Assembly (NCBI RefSeq): GCF_014133895.1
Contig: NC_050728.1
Location: 930,001 to 994,000, forward strand
Length of the DNA stretch: 64,000 bases
Source of the DNA: Torulaspora globosa
Taxonomy: Eukaryota; Ascomycota; Saccharomycetes; Saccharomycetales; Saccharomycetaceae
Direction: 5' to 3'
The notes under the pieces are model-generated. The model was given only the letters and a program-made list of their open reading frames with translations, searched no databases and was not told the DNA's origin. The translations under genes were made by a program, and so were the position numbers. Within the stretch, counting starts at the first letter, position 1. Every line of letters starts with the position of its first letter. This document shows, in pieces, positions 1-8,037 of the stretch.

Positions 1-1190
1 CGATCCAGGATGTTCAGAACGCTTTTCCCGGATTTTTTGACCCAAGAAGCATGTGGATATCTCCAGAGGAACTAGGTGCCGGAAACTCGTGGTCTAAAGG
101 TTACGATTATGGCCTTGCTAATCAAGATGCGCTTCTAAACATGATAGATAAGGAAGTTGACGCAACAGAGAACTTCGAAGGGTTCCAGCTGCTGCATTCC
201 GTCGCTGGCGGCACCGGATCAGGCTTGGGATCCAGTCTCTTGGAAGCGATATCCGATAGGTTCCCCAAAAAGTTCCTTACGACGTATTCTGTATTCCCTA
301 GCGATGAATCTGAAGTGGTCATTCAGCCTTATAACACCATTTTAACTCTTAGGAGGCTTGAAGAGAATAGCGATGCATCAGTCGTATTTGACAACAACGC
401 CCTCCTGAACCTCACGAGCAGGGTCTTTAGAGATCCTTACACGAGCTATCTGCATACAAACCAGCTAATATCCGCAGCGATGTCAGCCATAACCAATTCA
501 ATTCGATTTCCAAGCTATATGTACAACTCTCTCCCCAGCATATTCTCGACTCTGGTGCCAACTCCGGAGCTTCATTTCCTGGTTCCAAGCTTCACGCCTT
601 TCACCTCTGATTACGTTACTGGGGGGAAAGAACCTAAGAGTAATACTGCTTATGATGTGCTCCTAGATTTATTTGATGGTTCAAGTTCTCTCGTATCAAG
701 CAGCATTGATAATCCAACCTATCTGAACGTTCTATGCTCAGTGATTGGTACAACTGAGCAGAATGACGTTTTGCGAGCCATTGCAAAAGCACAGCAGCGT
801 TTAAACTTTGCTCCTTGGTCGTTCTCGTCGGTCCATGTGAATGTTGGAAGACAATCGCCTTATCTGTCAGATCAGACTCGTCATAGCTACACAAATGGTC
901 TCATGCTGGCAAATACAACAGCTATAACATCTTTGTTTACTAAGACATGCACCACTTTTGATAAGATCTTCTCCAAAGGTGCCTTTCTGAACACTTTCAA
1001 GGATGGTAAGATGTTTCAAAATGGTTGGGATGAGTTTGTAGAGTCCCGGCAGGTGGTGGAGGATCTAACTGAAGAATACATGGCCTCTGAACAAGAAACG
1101 TACCTTGACGGCGTGCTATTAGAGGATGAAAATATGGTGGATCATATCGATACAGGGTTCGATGCGGATGGCGATGACAATATTATATGA
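1..1190 (+). CDS. TUB4: gamma-tubulin, 5' end outside window
   Basis: Gamma-tubulin nucleates microtubules at the spindle pole body as part of the gamma-tubulin small complex with Spc97 and Spc98. The reading frame is already open at base 3 and about 395 of the roughly 470 expected residues are visible, so the start codon lies upstream of the window. The tubulin signature GGTGSG is at bases 208-225, followed by the tubulin C-terminal domain and an acidic tail ending in DADGDDNII. It is convergent with LDB17, with 87 bp between the two stop codons. TUB4 next to ATG38 is also the order on S. cerevisiae chromosome XII (YLR212C, YLR211C). I see no internal damage. Confidence 0.95.
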   Translation, partial: IQDVQNAFPGFFDPRSMWISPEELGAGNSWSKGYDYGLANQDALLNMIDKEVDATENFEGFQLLHSVAGGTGSGLGSSLLEAISDRFPKKFLTTYSVFPSDESEVVIQPYNTILTLRRLEENSDASVVFDNNALLNLTSRVFRDPYTSYLHTNQLISAAMSAITNSIRFPSYMYNSLPSIFSTLVPTPELHFLVPSFTPFTSDYVTGGKEPKSNTAYDVLLDLFDGSSSLVSSSIDNPTYLNVLCSVIGTTEQNDVLRAIAKAQQRLNFAPWSFSSVHVNVGRQSPYLSDQTRHSYTNGLMLANTTAITSLFTKTCTTFDKIFSKGAFLNTFKDGKMFQNGWDEFVESRQVVEDLTEEYMASEQETYLDGVLLEDENMVDHIDTGFDADGDDNII

Positions 1191-1277
1191 TATGCATAAA
1201 AGATCAAGATAATAAATTGTTTATAACTGCGAAGCAACTGTCCGTCAATATCATGCATACAGAGTAGATACCCTGGT

Positions 1278-2753
1278 TTATGGTGCCGGCGATGATGGAG
1301 TACTGCGCGTAATAGTTCTGGTCAGCCCCAATTTCCTAGAAGGTGGCGGAGGTGGAGGAGGTCTTGACTTGCGCCTTCCGAGGGACTCTGCCGAGTGCTC
1401 TAGTTCCTTGTTGTTGTATAAATTGTCTGATCTTTTGTCAGCCGTGGTTGGCATGGTGGTAATCGGAGTAATCCCTAAGCCACTAACGCTCGACTTCCTG
1501 CTTGTTGATGTATCAGAATCAAACGCGTCAGCCTCAGTTGCGAGACAATTAAGCCACTCCACACGGTCAAGTATTCGAGAAGCCAATTTTGCCGTTGTCC
1601 GATGTTCCTTCAATACCTTATCACTACTGCAGAAATTATCAACGGACGATAAATAAAGCAGTACTCTAACAAGATCATCTTTTCTGTAATGCGTCGTCGA
1701 CAATTGAGTGTTCACAAACAATGGCTCCATGATTCTTAAGAAGTAGTTTCTCAACGTTTCTTCATTTTCCGCTATGTTCTCAAGCTCCCTGATCAGCACA
1801 TCGACAAGGACGTTCAGATCGTTTAAATAGAAGAAGCTCTTGGCTATCCTGCCGCGATCCGCTGTCAAAATCAGGTAAAGAATCTTGCACATCATTATTT
1901 GCAGTGACTTGTCTTGCACTCTGTTGAATTTTAAGAGCAACAGCTCCGTAAACTTCGTCGTGACAGCATCATTAGTGAGATACACGAAGACTTTGTTTTC
2001 GATCTCATATTCTTTCCTCAATATCATGTATTGCTCATTCAGGGCTAACAAAAGTTTGAATTGAGTATTGTTGAACATATCGGTAACCGTGTCTGATCTA
2101 ATCGAAGTCATAAGATAGTAGACAAAGAAATCGTCGATTATCTGCACATTTCTCACTGAACATTTGCAATATTTCAGAACTTGAAATATGAGGTCCATCA
2201 AGACCGTTGAAATCTGTTTCATTCCATCGACAATTTTCAGTTCGATTTCCGACAGTTCGGCGAAGTTTGCGTCAGTGGGCCTCTCTCGAGCAATGTTCTT
2301 GTCCTCACCATACTTGTTCAAGTACGCAAATTGCGTGTACAAAGTATTATAGAATACATTGAAGCCCTGGAATTCCAACATAATCTCCAAGGAATGTAGA
2401 TTGTTCTTCGATTCCCAAAGCAGAATGTACGCAATGATGAACTTCATGTTCATCTCTAAGAGGTCAATGTTCAATAATGACAACAACTTGCTCAAGCAGA
2501 ACTCTAGATTCTCACGAAACGCAACCGATTCCGTGAGCGTTACTGCCATCTTACACAGATCCCTGTCAGAGTTTATAAAACTCATGTACGACTCCGAGGC
2601 GTTCTTGACATACCCAACAAGAATCGAATTGATGTTTTCATCCGGCCTTCCGTCCTCAGGCAATTCCACCATCTTCTCCATCGTGCTCCAGAAACTGGCA
2701 ACCTCTTCTTCATCATGTTTCCCGGGGTGAGGTGTAGATGGATCTAGTATCAT
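1278..2753 (-). CDS. LDB17: Ldb17, actin/endocytosis regulator
   Basis: Ldb17 (SPIN90/DIP family) acts at cortical actin patches during clathrin-mediated endocytosis and binds SH3 proteins. The helical leucine-rich domain occupies about residues 30-370. The tail is basic and proline-rich, with a run of seven prolines close to the C-terminus, the expected SH3 ligand. The ATG at 2753 gives 491 residues, about the length of the S. cerevisiae protein; two further in-frame codons upstream begin with GTG and are not a credible start. It is convergent with TUB4 and divergent from ATG38, about 230 bp away. Assignment rests on whole-protein resemblance plus gene order (YDL146W). Confidence 0.88.
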   Translation of the reverse strand: MILDPSTPHPGKHDEEEVASFWSTMEKMVELPEDGRPDENINSILVGYVKNASESYMSFINSDRDLCKMAVTLTESVAFRENLEFCLSKLLSLLNIDLLEMNMKFIIAYILLWESKNNLHSLEIMLEFQGFNVFYNTLYTQFAYLNKYGEDKNIARERPTDANFAELSEIELKIVDGMKQISTVLMDLIFQVLKYCKCSVRNVQIIDDFFVYYLMTSIRSDTVTDMFNNTQFKLLLALNEQYMILRKEYEIENKVFVYLTNDAVTTKFTELLLLKFNRVQDKSLQIMMCKILYLILTADRGRIAKSFFYLNDLNVLVDVLIRELENIAENEETLRNYFLRIMEPLFVNTQLSTTHYRKDDLVRVLLYLSSVDNFCSSDKVLKEHRTTAKLASRILDRVEWLNCLATEADAFDSDTSTSRKSSVSGLGITPITTMPTTADKRSDNLYNNKELEHSAESLGRRKSRPPPPPPPSRKLGLTRTITRSTPSSPAP

Positions 2754-2980
2754 ACCCACTCAAAAGCCATCAACCAAAAGAATGTCTCCCAAACGAACTC
2801 AACAGCTATGCCGGTCGTCTAAAGTCTTCCTGGGAGTAGTGTTGAAGGCTTCGTATGTGTATGTTAACAGATGTTAATGCTTTGGGGGTAACGCATGTGA
2901 CGGTCAGATAAGGTGTCAACCGTTGAACAACCAGGCAGTGAATTAAGTCCCTGTTGGCTGCTTTCTTCCCAGCTGTTTAG

Positions 2981-3731
2981 ATGGGATCCTTAGCTGAGGT
3001 ATGTTACTGATTGAGCAGACGAGACAGTGCCATGACTCTGGACTAACCACAAGGTCATTTGATGGTCGTAGGCATACACATACATCGATGGTGCTGAACA
3101 ACAATCAAGAAGGGGCAACCTTCTGGAGGCATTAGAAAAGTATAGGAGTGCGTCTGGGATCCTGGAAGGCTCGACTGATAATAAGAATAACGGTGAGTTG
3201 AGCCCTGAAGTGAGGGACGCGATACGGCTTTTACGTCAGGATGTTAACGAACGAATTCGAGATATGGAGACGCTGGTGGAGATCCAAAAACCTGTAGTGT
3301 CACAGCACGTCCAAATGCCGATGTCTACGCTGCTCGGTATGAACTCTTCAATGCAGCCTATGTCGAAGACCAGGTCATGGGATGGCGGGCGAAGCGGTAA
3401 CGACACAACTGGACTGCAGACGGAGCCTTTCTTGGGTAGGATCCTAAATAAGCTGCAGAGCAACCTGACTCTGAGGATCGAAGAACGGATGAAGGATAAG
3501 GACGGCAAAAACGGTGCTAGTGTGGAAGCCATTGTGAACCAGCAGTTAGTTCAGTTCAGGAAAGATTTAGCCGTTTACGAACAGAGAAAGGTCAGAGAAT
3601 ATACCAGCAGGTTGGAACAGGCTACCAAAGAGAATCGCAAGCTTTCGAATCAGATTGTTAGGCTGCGAGAGAGGTGGGATAGTCTGGTTGAGAGTGCGAA
3701 GCAGCGGAGGATAAGGCAGCAGGAGGAGTAG
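2981..3731 (+). CDS. ATG38: Atg38, PI3-kinase complex I subunit (one intron 2999-3071)
   Basis: Atg38 links the Vps15-Vps34 and Atg14-Vps30 halves of autophagic PI3-kinase complex I. A continuous frame runs from 3072 to 3731 with no good ATG at its start. Exon 1 (2981-2998, encoding MGSLAE) joins in phase 0 across a 73-nt intron with 5' site GTATGT at 2999, a branch-like GACTAAC at 3041-3047 and 3' site TAG at 3069-3071. The spliced product has 225 residues, matching the S. cerevisiae size (about 226). An N-terminal MIT-like helical bundle (about residues 5-75) and a C-terminal coiled coil (about 165-215) fit the family. S. cerevisiae ATG38 (YLR211C) also has an intron. Convergent with RPN5. 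Confidence 0.85.
2999..3071 (+). other. spliceosomal intron of ATG38
   Basis: The 5' splice site GTATGT (2999-3004) is the yeast consensus. GACTAAC at 3041-3047 is the best branch-point candidate, one base off TACTAAC. The acceptor TAG ends at 3071. Removing these 73 nt joins MGSLAE to AYTYIDGAEQ and supplies the only convincing start codon for the gene. Prediction from sequence only. Confidence 0.8.
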
Positions 3732-3775
3732 GCTGTGCTGGAGTTCAAAGGGATCTAAGTATTTACTGTAGCTAC

Positions 3776-5110
3776 TTATTTGGCCTTAAGTCCATGTATG
3801 ATTTCTTCTTTTGTGATGAGATGGCCAATGGTTTCGATGTGCTCCAGCAGTTGATCGACGTTTTGGGACCATTCATTCAAGAGTTCACTTGAGTGCTTGA
3901 ATTTTTCAAAGTTCACCACCTTTGCAGGCCTGTTGATCTTGGCGAAAATGATACCTTGGTTGACTAAGTCACTGATGAAAGTTTCAGTTTCAGATTCGGT
4001 TAAATCCAATAATTCATTAAGTCTGGGCAGTGCAATCTTCGAGTAGTACTTGGAAATCACTCGCAAGTTGTGCTCGACGACTCTCTTATGCAGCTCATCC
4101 CAATGGTGTTTGTTACTCCCACCAAACGCTATATCATCCTTGTTGAGCAAAGGCTCATATGTTCTCTTCACTACAGTCCATCTCATCAGTTCAGGGGTTG
4201 TGAAAAGCTTAACAAGCGCCTCCTGCGTTTCAAGCTTCTTCAAATTGTTGTCTAATTGAACTTTGTGTATTAAATCATTTTGCAAATTTCCATAAGGTGA
4301 GAGAATCAGAAAATATACCATATGAGATAAGGCTGGTCTCCACAGCTCTTCATCTTTCTTAACTGAGTCGGTTTGATATATTTCTTGGAAATACTGCGCC
4401 ACCTCCAAATAATCCTTCTTATACAATCCGATCTTGATTAGTAGCTCGTAGTAACGGAGTTTGAGGGATTCATATTTGACATTCTTGAATGTTTTCTTCA
4501 GTATTTTCCTTGAAAGCACGGTAGCCTGAGTGTAATCGCCTTTCAATATGCTCAATTCCATTTGCTCTAAGATGAATTCTATCTTCTCAGACATTTCCAT
4601 CGACCCATATGTTTCAACTTGCATCTCACATAATATGTCCGCCGCCTCCTCTATCTTGCCTTGTTCCCTCCTAATATGGGCTAAGTCTCTCGTAACTCTA
4701 GCTCTTTCAACTTCCACAAAAATCTTGTTCTCCGTGACGGTTCTGATGCTTTCGATGGTCTTGATTCTAGTCTCCAAATCAAGTGTCTTGTCTTCGCCCA
4801 AATGCTTCATTATCCTCTGAACCATGTGCTGAATGGACAGTTTCAGTTGACCATGTTTCTTCGACAGTAACGCTAGTTGTTCATCCAACTCATCCCATTT
4901 GCCCCTAGAAACTAGCATATCCACCAAATCTGACAGCAATTGCTTTGAAGACACCAGATCAGCAGCCTGTCGGGTTTTCTTCTCGAGAACCAGCAATTGA
5001 CTCAATGCGCCCTGCCAGTCATCCACCGCCAATTGATGAATCTTTGGCATTTCCTCCTTCAAAATCTCGGAGTAGTCCTTCTCCGCTTTTATAGGTGCAT
5101 CCCTAGACAT
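3776..5110 (-). CDS. RPN5: 26S proteasome lid subunit Rpn5
   Basis: Rpn5 is a PCI-domain subunit of the 19S regulatory particle lid, and also of the COP9 signalosome in yeast. The protein is 444 residues (S. cerevisiae about 445) and starts at the ATG at 5110 with MSRDAPIKAEKDY; an in-frame GTG two codons upstream is not used. Helical repeats cover roughly residues 1-290. The PCI domain is at about 290-410 and the conserved LITKEEIIHGL helix is at the C-terminus. It is divergent from NOP14, and the shared 277-bp promoter holds a perfect proteasome-associated control element (5197-5205). Intact. Confidence 0.97.
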   Translation of the reverse strand: MSRDAPIKAEKDYSEILKEEMPKIHQLAVDDWQGALSQLLVLEKKTRQAADLVSSKQLLSDLVDMLVSRGKWDELDEQLALLSKKHGQLKLSIQHMVQRIMKHLGEDKTLDLETRIKTIESIRTVTENKIFVEVERARVTRDLAHIRREQGKIEEAADILCEMQVETYGSMEMSEKIEFILEQMELSILKGDYTQATVLSRKILKKTFKNVKYESLKLRYYELLIKIGLYKKDYLEVAQYFQEIYQTDSVKKDEELWRPALSHMVYFLILSPYGNLQNDLIHKVQLDNNLKKLETQEALVKLFTTPELMRWTVVKRTYEPLLNKDDIAFGGSNKHHWDELHKRVVEHNLRVISKYYSKIALPRLNELLDLTESETETFISDLVNQGIIFAKINRPAKVVNFEKFKHSSELLNEWSQNVDQLLEHIETIGHLITKEEIIHGLKAK

Positions 5111-5196
5111 CTTCACCGGTTTGATCAGCTTATACAGCCCTCTATTCTCCTTCTACAAGTTATGTTATCACCCATTAAAGCTCTATTTGTTGTTAA

Positions 5197-5205
5197 TTTG
5201 CCACC
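5197..5205 (-). promoter_or_regulatory. PACE (Rpn4 site) upstream of RPN5
   Basis: TTTGCCACC on the plus strand reads GGTGGCAAA on the minus strand, the exact consensus bound by the proteasome transcription factor Rpn4. It lies 87 bp upstream of the RPN5 ATG in the direction of RPN5 transcription. Confidence 0.85.
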
Positions 5206-5253
5206 TTTAAAAGAGGCCTCTATATGGTTTGCTTAAATCGCTACATACGAATC

Positions 5254-5306
5254 TGAAAAATTTGTATGTATTAACTATAATTGAGCTCGATGAGATGAGA
5301 TGAGAT
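5254..5306 (+). promoter_or_regulatory. RRPE and PAC elements of NOP14
   Basis: TGAAAAATTT (5254-5263) matches the ribosomal RNA processing element (Stb3 site). A run of overlapping GATGAG units (5289-5306) matches the PAC element (Dot6/Tod6 site). The pair sits 82-134 bp upstream of NOP14, the usual arrangement at yeast ribosome-biogenesis genes. Confidence 0.75.
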
Positions 5307-5387
5307 AGATTGGTTCACTATCAGAAGAGCCCTAGAACTCAAATCGGCAGTTTGTGAAGGTCCTGAAATCTATCAATACGGGCAGGT

Positions 5388-7826
5388 ATGGCAGGATCGC
5401 AATTGAAGCAGCTCAAAGCGACCTTGAAAGCTCACAACCTCACTGGTCAGACTAACGGAGGAAAGAAGAAGAAAGGCTCGAAAAGACAGCCGAAGCAATA
5501 TGACCGAGAAGAAAGGAGCAAAGTGATTGCTCAGATAAGAGAGACTTTCAGCCCCTTTGAAGTGAAGAAGGTCAAAAACAAGCGCATTGATGACTCGAGC
5601 ATACCTGTCGGTAAGCCTGGAATCTCAAAGCAGATCGGAGAAGAGCAACGTAGAAAAGTGTATGAGGCCAAGCAGGCTCATAGGAATAAGAGCAATGGGT
5701 TTTTGGATAGACGTTTTGGAGAAAGGAATAAGCATATGTCCGAAGAAGACAAGATGTTGGAGCGTTTCACAAGGGAAAGACAGAGTCAATCTCGTGTGAA
5801 AAGCAGTCTCTTTGATCTTAACGACGACGATGATGATGACGGAGGCATGTTTCAAACCGGATTAACTCATCTTGGAGAAGCGTTGCATGACGACTTCGAC
5901 GAGGGTGACTTGGGTCTAGACGATGAAGATAATGAAGTTCGCGCGACTGGTAGAAGCAAAAGATCCTTAGATTATGGTGAGAATGGATCTTTAGGTGAGC
6001 CGGCCGAGCCGGCTAGGAAGAAGACCAAAGCAGAAGTGATGAAAGAGATAATAGCGAAATCCAAGTTTTACAAGCAAGAAAGACAAAAGGCGCAAGAAAA
6101 ACTAGAGGATCAGATTGATGAGCTTGATGAAAACTTTGGTGATATATTTTCCGAGCTGAAGGCGTCGTCAGCGGCAGCACAGGCAGCTCCTGAACTGCAA
6201 GATCAGACAGACAAAGAATATGACATTAAAGTTAAGGAACTCATCATGGAAAAGAGAGCTGCCCCAAGTGACAGGACCAAGACACCAGAGGAGTTGAAGA
6301 AGGAAGTGGAGGAAAAAAGAGCTCAACTGGAAAGGCAGAGAAATGAGCGTATGAGTGGTATATTGGAGCTAGAAGACGGTGAAGAAAGGGGCGTTGAGGA
6401 CTTGGATGATGGCTTTTGGGCCAATTCTGATGACGAGGAAGAATTAGGCGAAGGATCTTTTGCGGATTCAGATGAGGATATTGAACTTGAGCAGTCACCA
6501 AGCGATGAAGCAGAATTCAAGAGAGACCGTGAGTTGCGGGATCTTCCTTGTCCTGGTAGTCATGAAGAACTACTCGCTTTCTTGAAAGGTCAGCGGCTAG
6601 TTGATCAACCAAAACAAATTAGAAGGATAATTCACGCTCATCAACCTAAGCTGGCGGAAGGTAACAAGGAGAAGCTTGGACATTTGACCGCTGTGCTGCT
6701 CCAGCATATACTTTTCCTATCGAACCAAGATTACTCCAAAAATTTGAAAGAGTTTGCAGAAGTTCAGAATTCTATGTTAAAAATTCTCCAGTCGTTATCT
6801 GAACAATACAATCAAGCGCTTTCGAAAGAATGTAGAAAAATCATCAGCACTATTCAAGAAAGATTCAAGAAGAATCAGTTCACGAAAGTATTGCCTTCAG
6901 ATTTGGTATTCTTCAATTTGGTTGGTGTCATATTTTCGACGTCCGATCAATATCATCTGGTTGTAACACCCTGCTCCATCTTAATTGCAGAGTTCCTCGA
7001 ACAAGCAAAATTCAACACGATAGAAAAACTGGCGTTTGGAGCTGCGTTTGCTCGAACTTCTTTGCAATATCAAAGAATCGCAAAGCGTTACGTTCCAGAG
7101 TTGACATTTTTCTTCGAAAAGTGCTTAGCATCACTGCTTCCAGACCCAAGCGCAGAAATCTTGCATCAAGTGAAAATAGACTCCACCAAATTAGCAATTG
7201 AGAATGGAATAACACTCAATAATGAGCAGTCTGCCACATTGCATCTTCATCAGTTTTCTGGAGTTGATAAGCTGAACGATGGGCTGAGATGCACGCTTTT
7301 GATGAATGTACTAGAGTCAGTGAAAACAGCAATATCACTAATATGGAAGGAGCTTCCGGCTTTCCAAGAAATCACATTCAACATTGTCAAGCTGCTCGAA
7401 GAATATGTTGCAAAGTTTTCGACCCTGGAGCCAGCGCAACAAATCCTCGAGAGGATTGAAAAGCTGTGTGGTTTCAATGATCACACACCATTGACCCTGC
7501 AGCATCATAAACCCATTTCTATTCCTTCACATGCTCCTAAATTCGAAGAGAACTTTAACCCTGATAAGAAATCTTATGATCCTGATAAGACTAGAAGTGA
7601 GATCAATAAGATGAAGAGTCTGTTGAAGAAAGAACGGAAATTCACTATGAAAGAGATTCGTAAAGATGCCAAGTTTGAAGCCAGACAAAGAATCGCAAGC
7701 CAAAAGGAATCTGCCGCTCAATATCACTCTAAGATGGCTCACATTATCAACACAATCAGCACTGAGGAGGGCTCTGAAAAAAATAAGTACGAACGAGAAA
7801 AGAAGCTGCGCAGCATTAAAAAATGA
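5388..7826 (+). CDS. NOP14: Nop14, 40S ribosome biogenesis factor
   Basis: Nop14 is a nucleolar SSU processome component needed for 18S rRNA maturation and 40S assembly, partnering with Noc4 and Emg1. The 812-residue protein (S. cerevisiae about 810) starts at the ATG at 5388 with MAGSQLKQLKA. It has a lysine-rich N-terminus, several acidic stretches (for example the aspartate run near residue 147 and D/E blocks at about 325-370), a helical central region, and a basic C-terminus (about 740-812) with nuclear-localisation character. It is divergent from RPN5 and convergent with ATG9. Its promoter contains RRPE and PAC elements, consistent with co-regulation with rRNA processing. Confidence 0.96.
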   Translation: MAGSQLKQLKATLKAHNLTGQTNGGKKKKGSKRQPKQYDREERSKVIAQIRETFSPFEVKKVKNKRIDDSSIPVGKPGISKQIGEEQRRKVYEAKQAHRNKSNGFLDRRFGERNKHMSEEDKMLERFTRERQSQSRVKSSLFDLNDDDDDDGGMFQTGLTHLGEALHDDFDEGDLGLDDEDNEVRATGRSKRSLDYGENGSLGEPAEPARKKTKAEVMKEIIAKSKFYKQERQKAQEKLEDQIDELDENFGDIFSELKASSAAAQAAPELQDQTDKEYDIKVKELIMEKRAAPSDRTKTPEELKKEVEEKRAQLERQRNERMSGILELEDGEERGVEDLDDGFWANSDDEEELGEGSFADSDEDIELEQSPSDEAEFKRDRELRDLPCPGSHEELLAFLKGQRLVDQPKQIRRIIHAHQPKLAEGNKEKLGHLTAVLLQHILFLSNQDYSKNLKEFAEVQNSMLKILQSLSEQYNQALSKECRKIISTIQERFKKNQFTKVLPSDLVFFNLVGVIFSTSDQYHLVVTPCSILIAEFLEQAKFNTIEKLAFGAAFARTSLQYQRIAKRYVPELTFFFEKCLASLLPDPSAEILHQVKIDSTKLAIENGITLNNEQSATLHLHQFSGVDKLNDGLRCTLLMNVLESVKTAISLIWKELPAFQEITFNIVKLLEEYVAKFSTLEPAQQILERIEKLCGFNDHTPLTLQHHKPISIPSHAPKFEENFNPDKKSYDPDKTRSEINKMKSLLKKERKFTMKEIRKDAKFEARQRIASQKESAAQYHSKMAHIINTISTEEGSEKNKYEREKKLRSIKK

Positions 7827-8037
7827 GCCTGCTAGATCAATCAAACTAGCATTTTGCATTTAGTGCAGAGGTCCTTATATCAATTAATTAATTAAGCCTT
7901 TGTATGACATTATGCAGTAGCGCAACTTCCATTTATGCGAATCTGTCCTAACGTAGTTTCCCTTCAATGCATTGAAACAATGATCTATCAGATATCAGAG
8001 TCTTCTAGAACTCATCAGATCACCAATTTCCGTTAAA

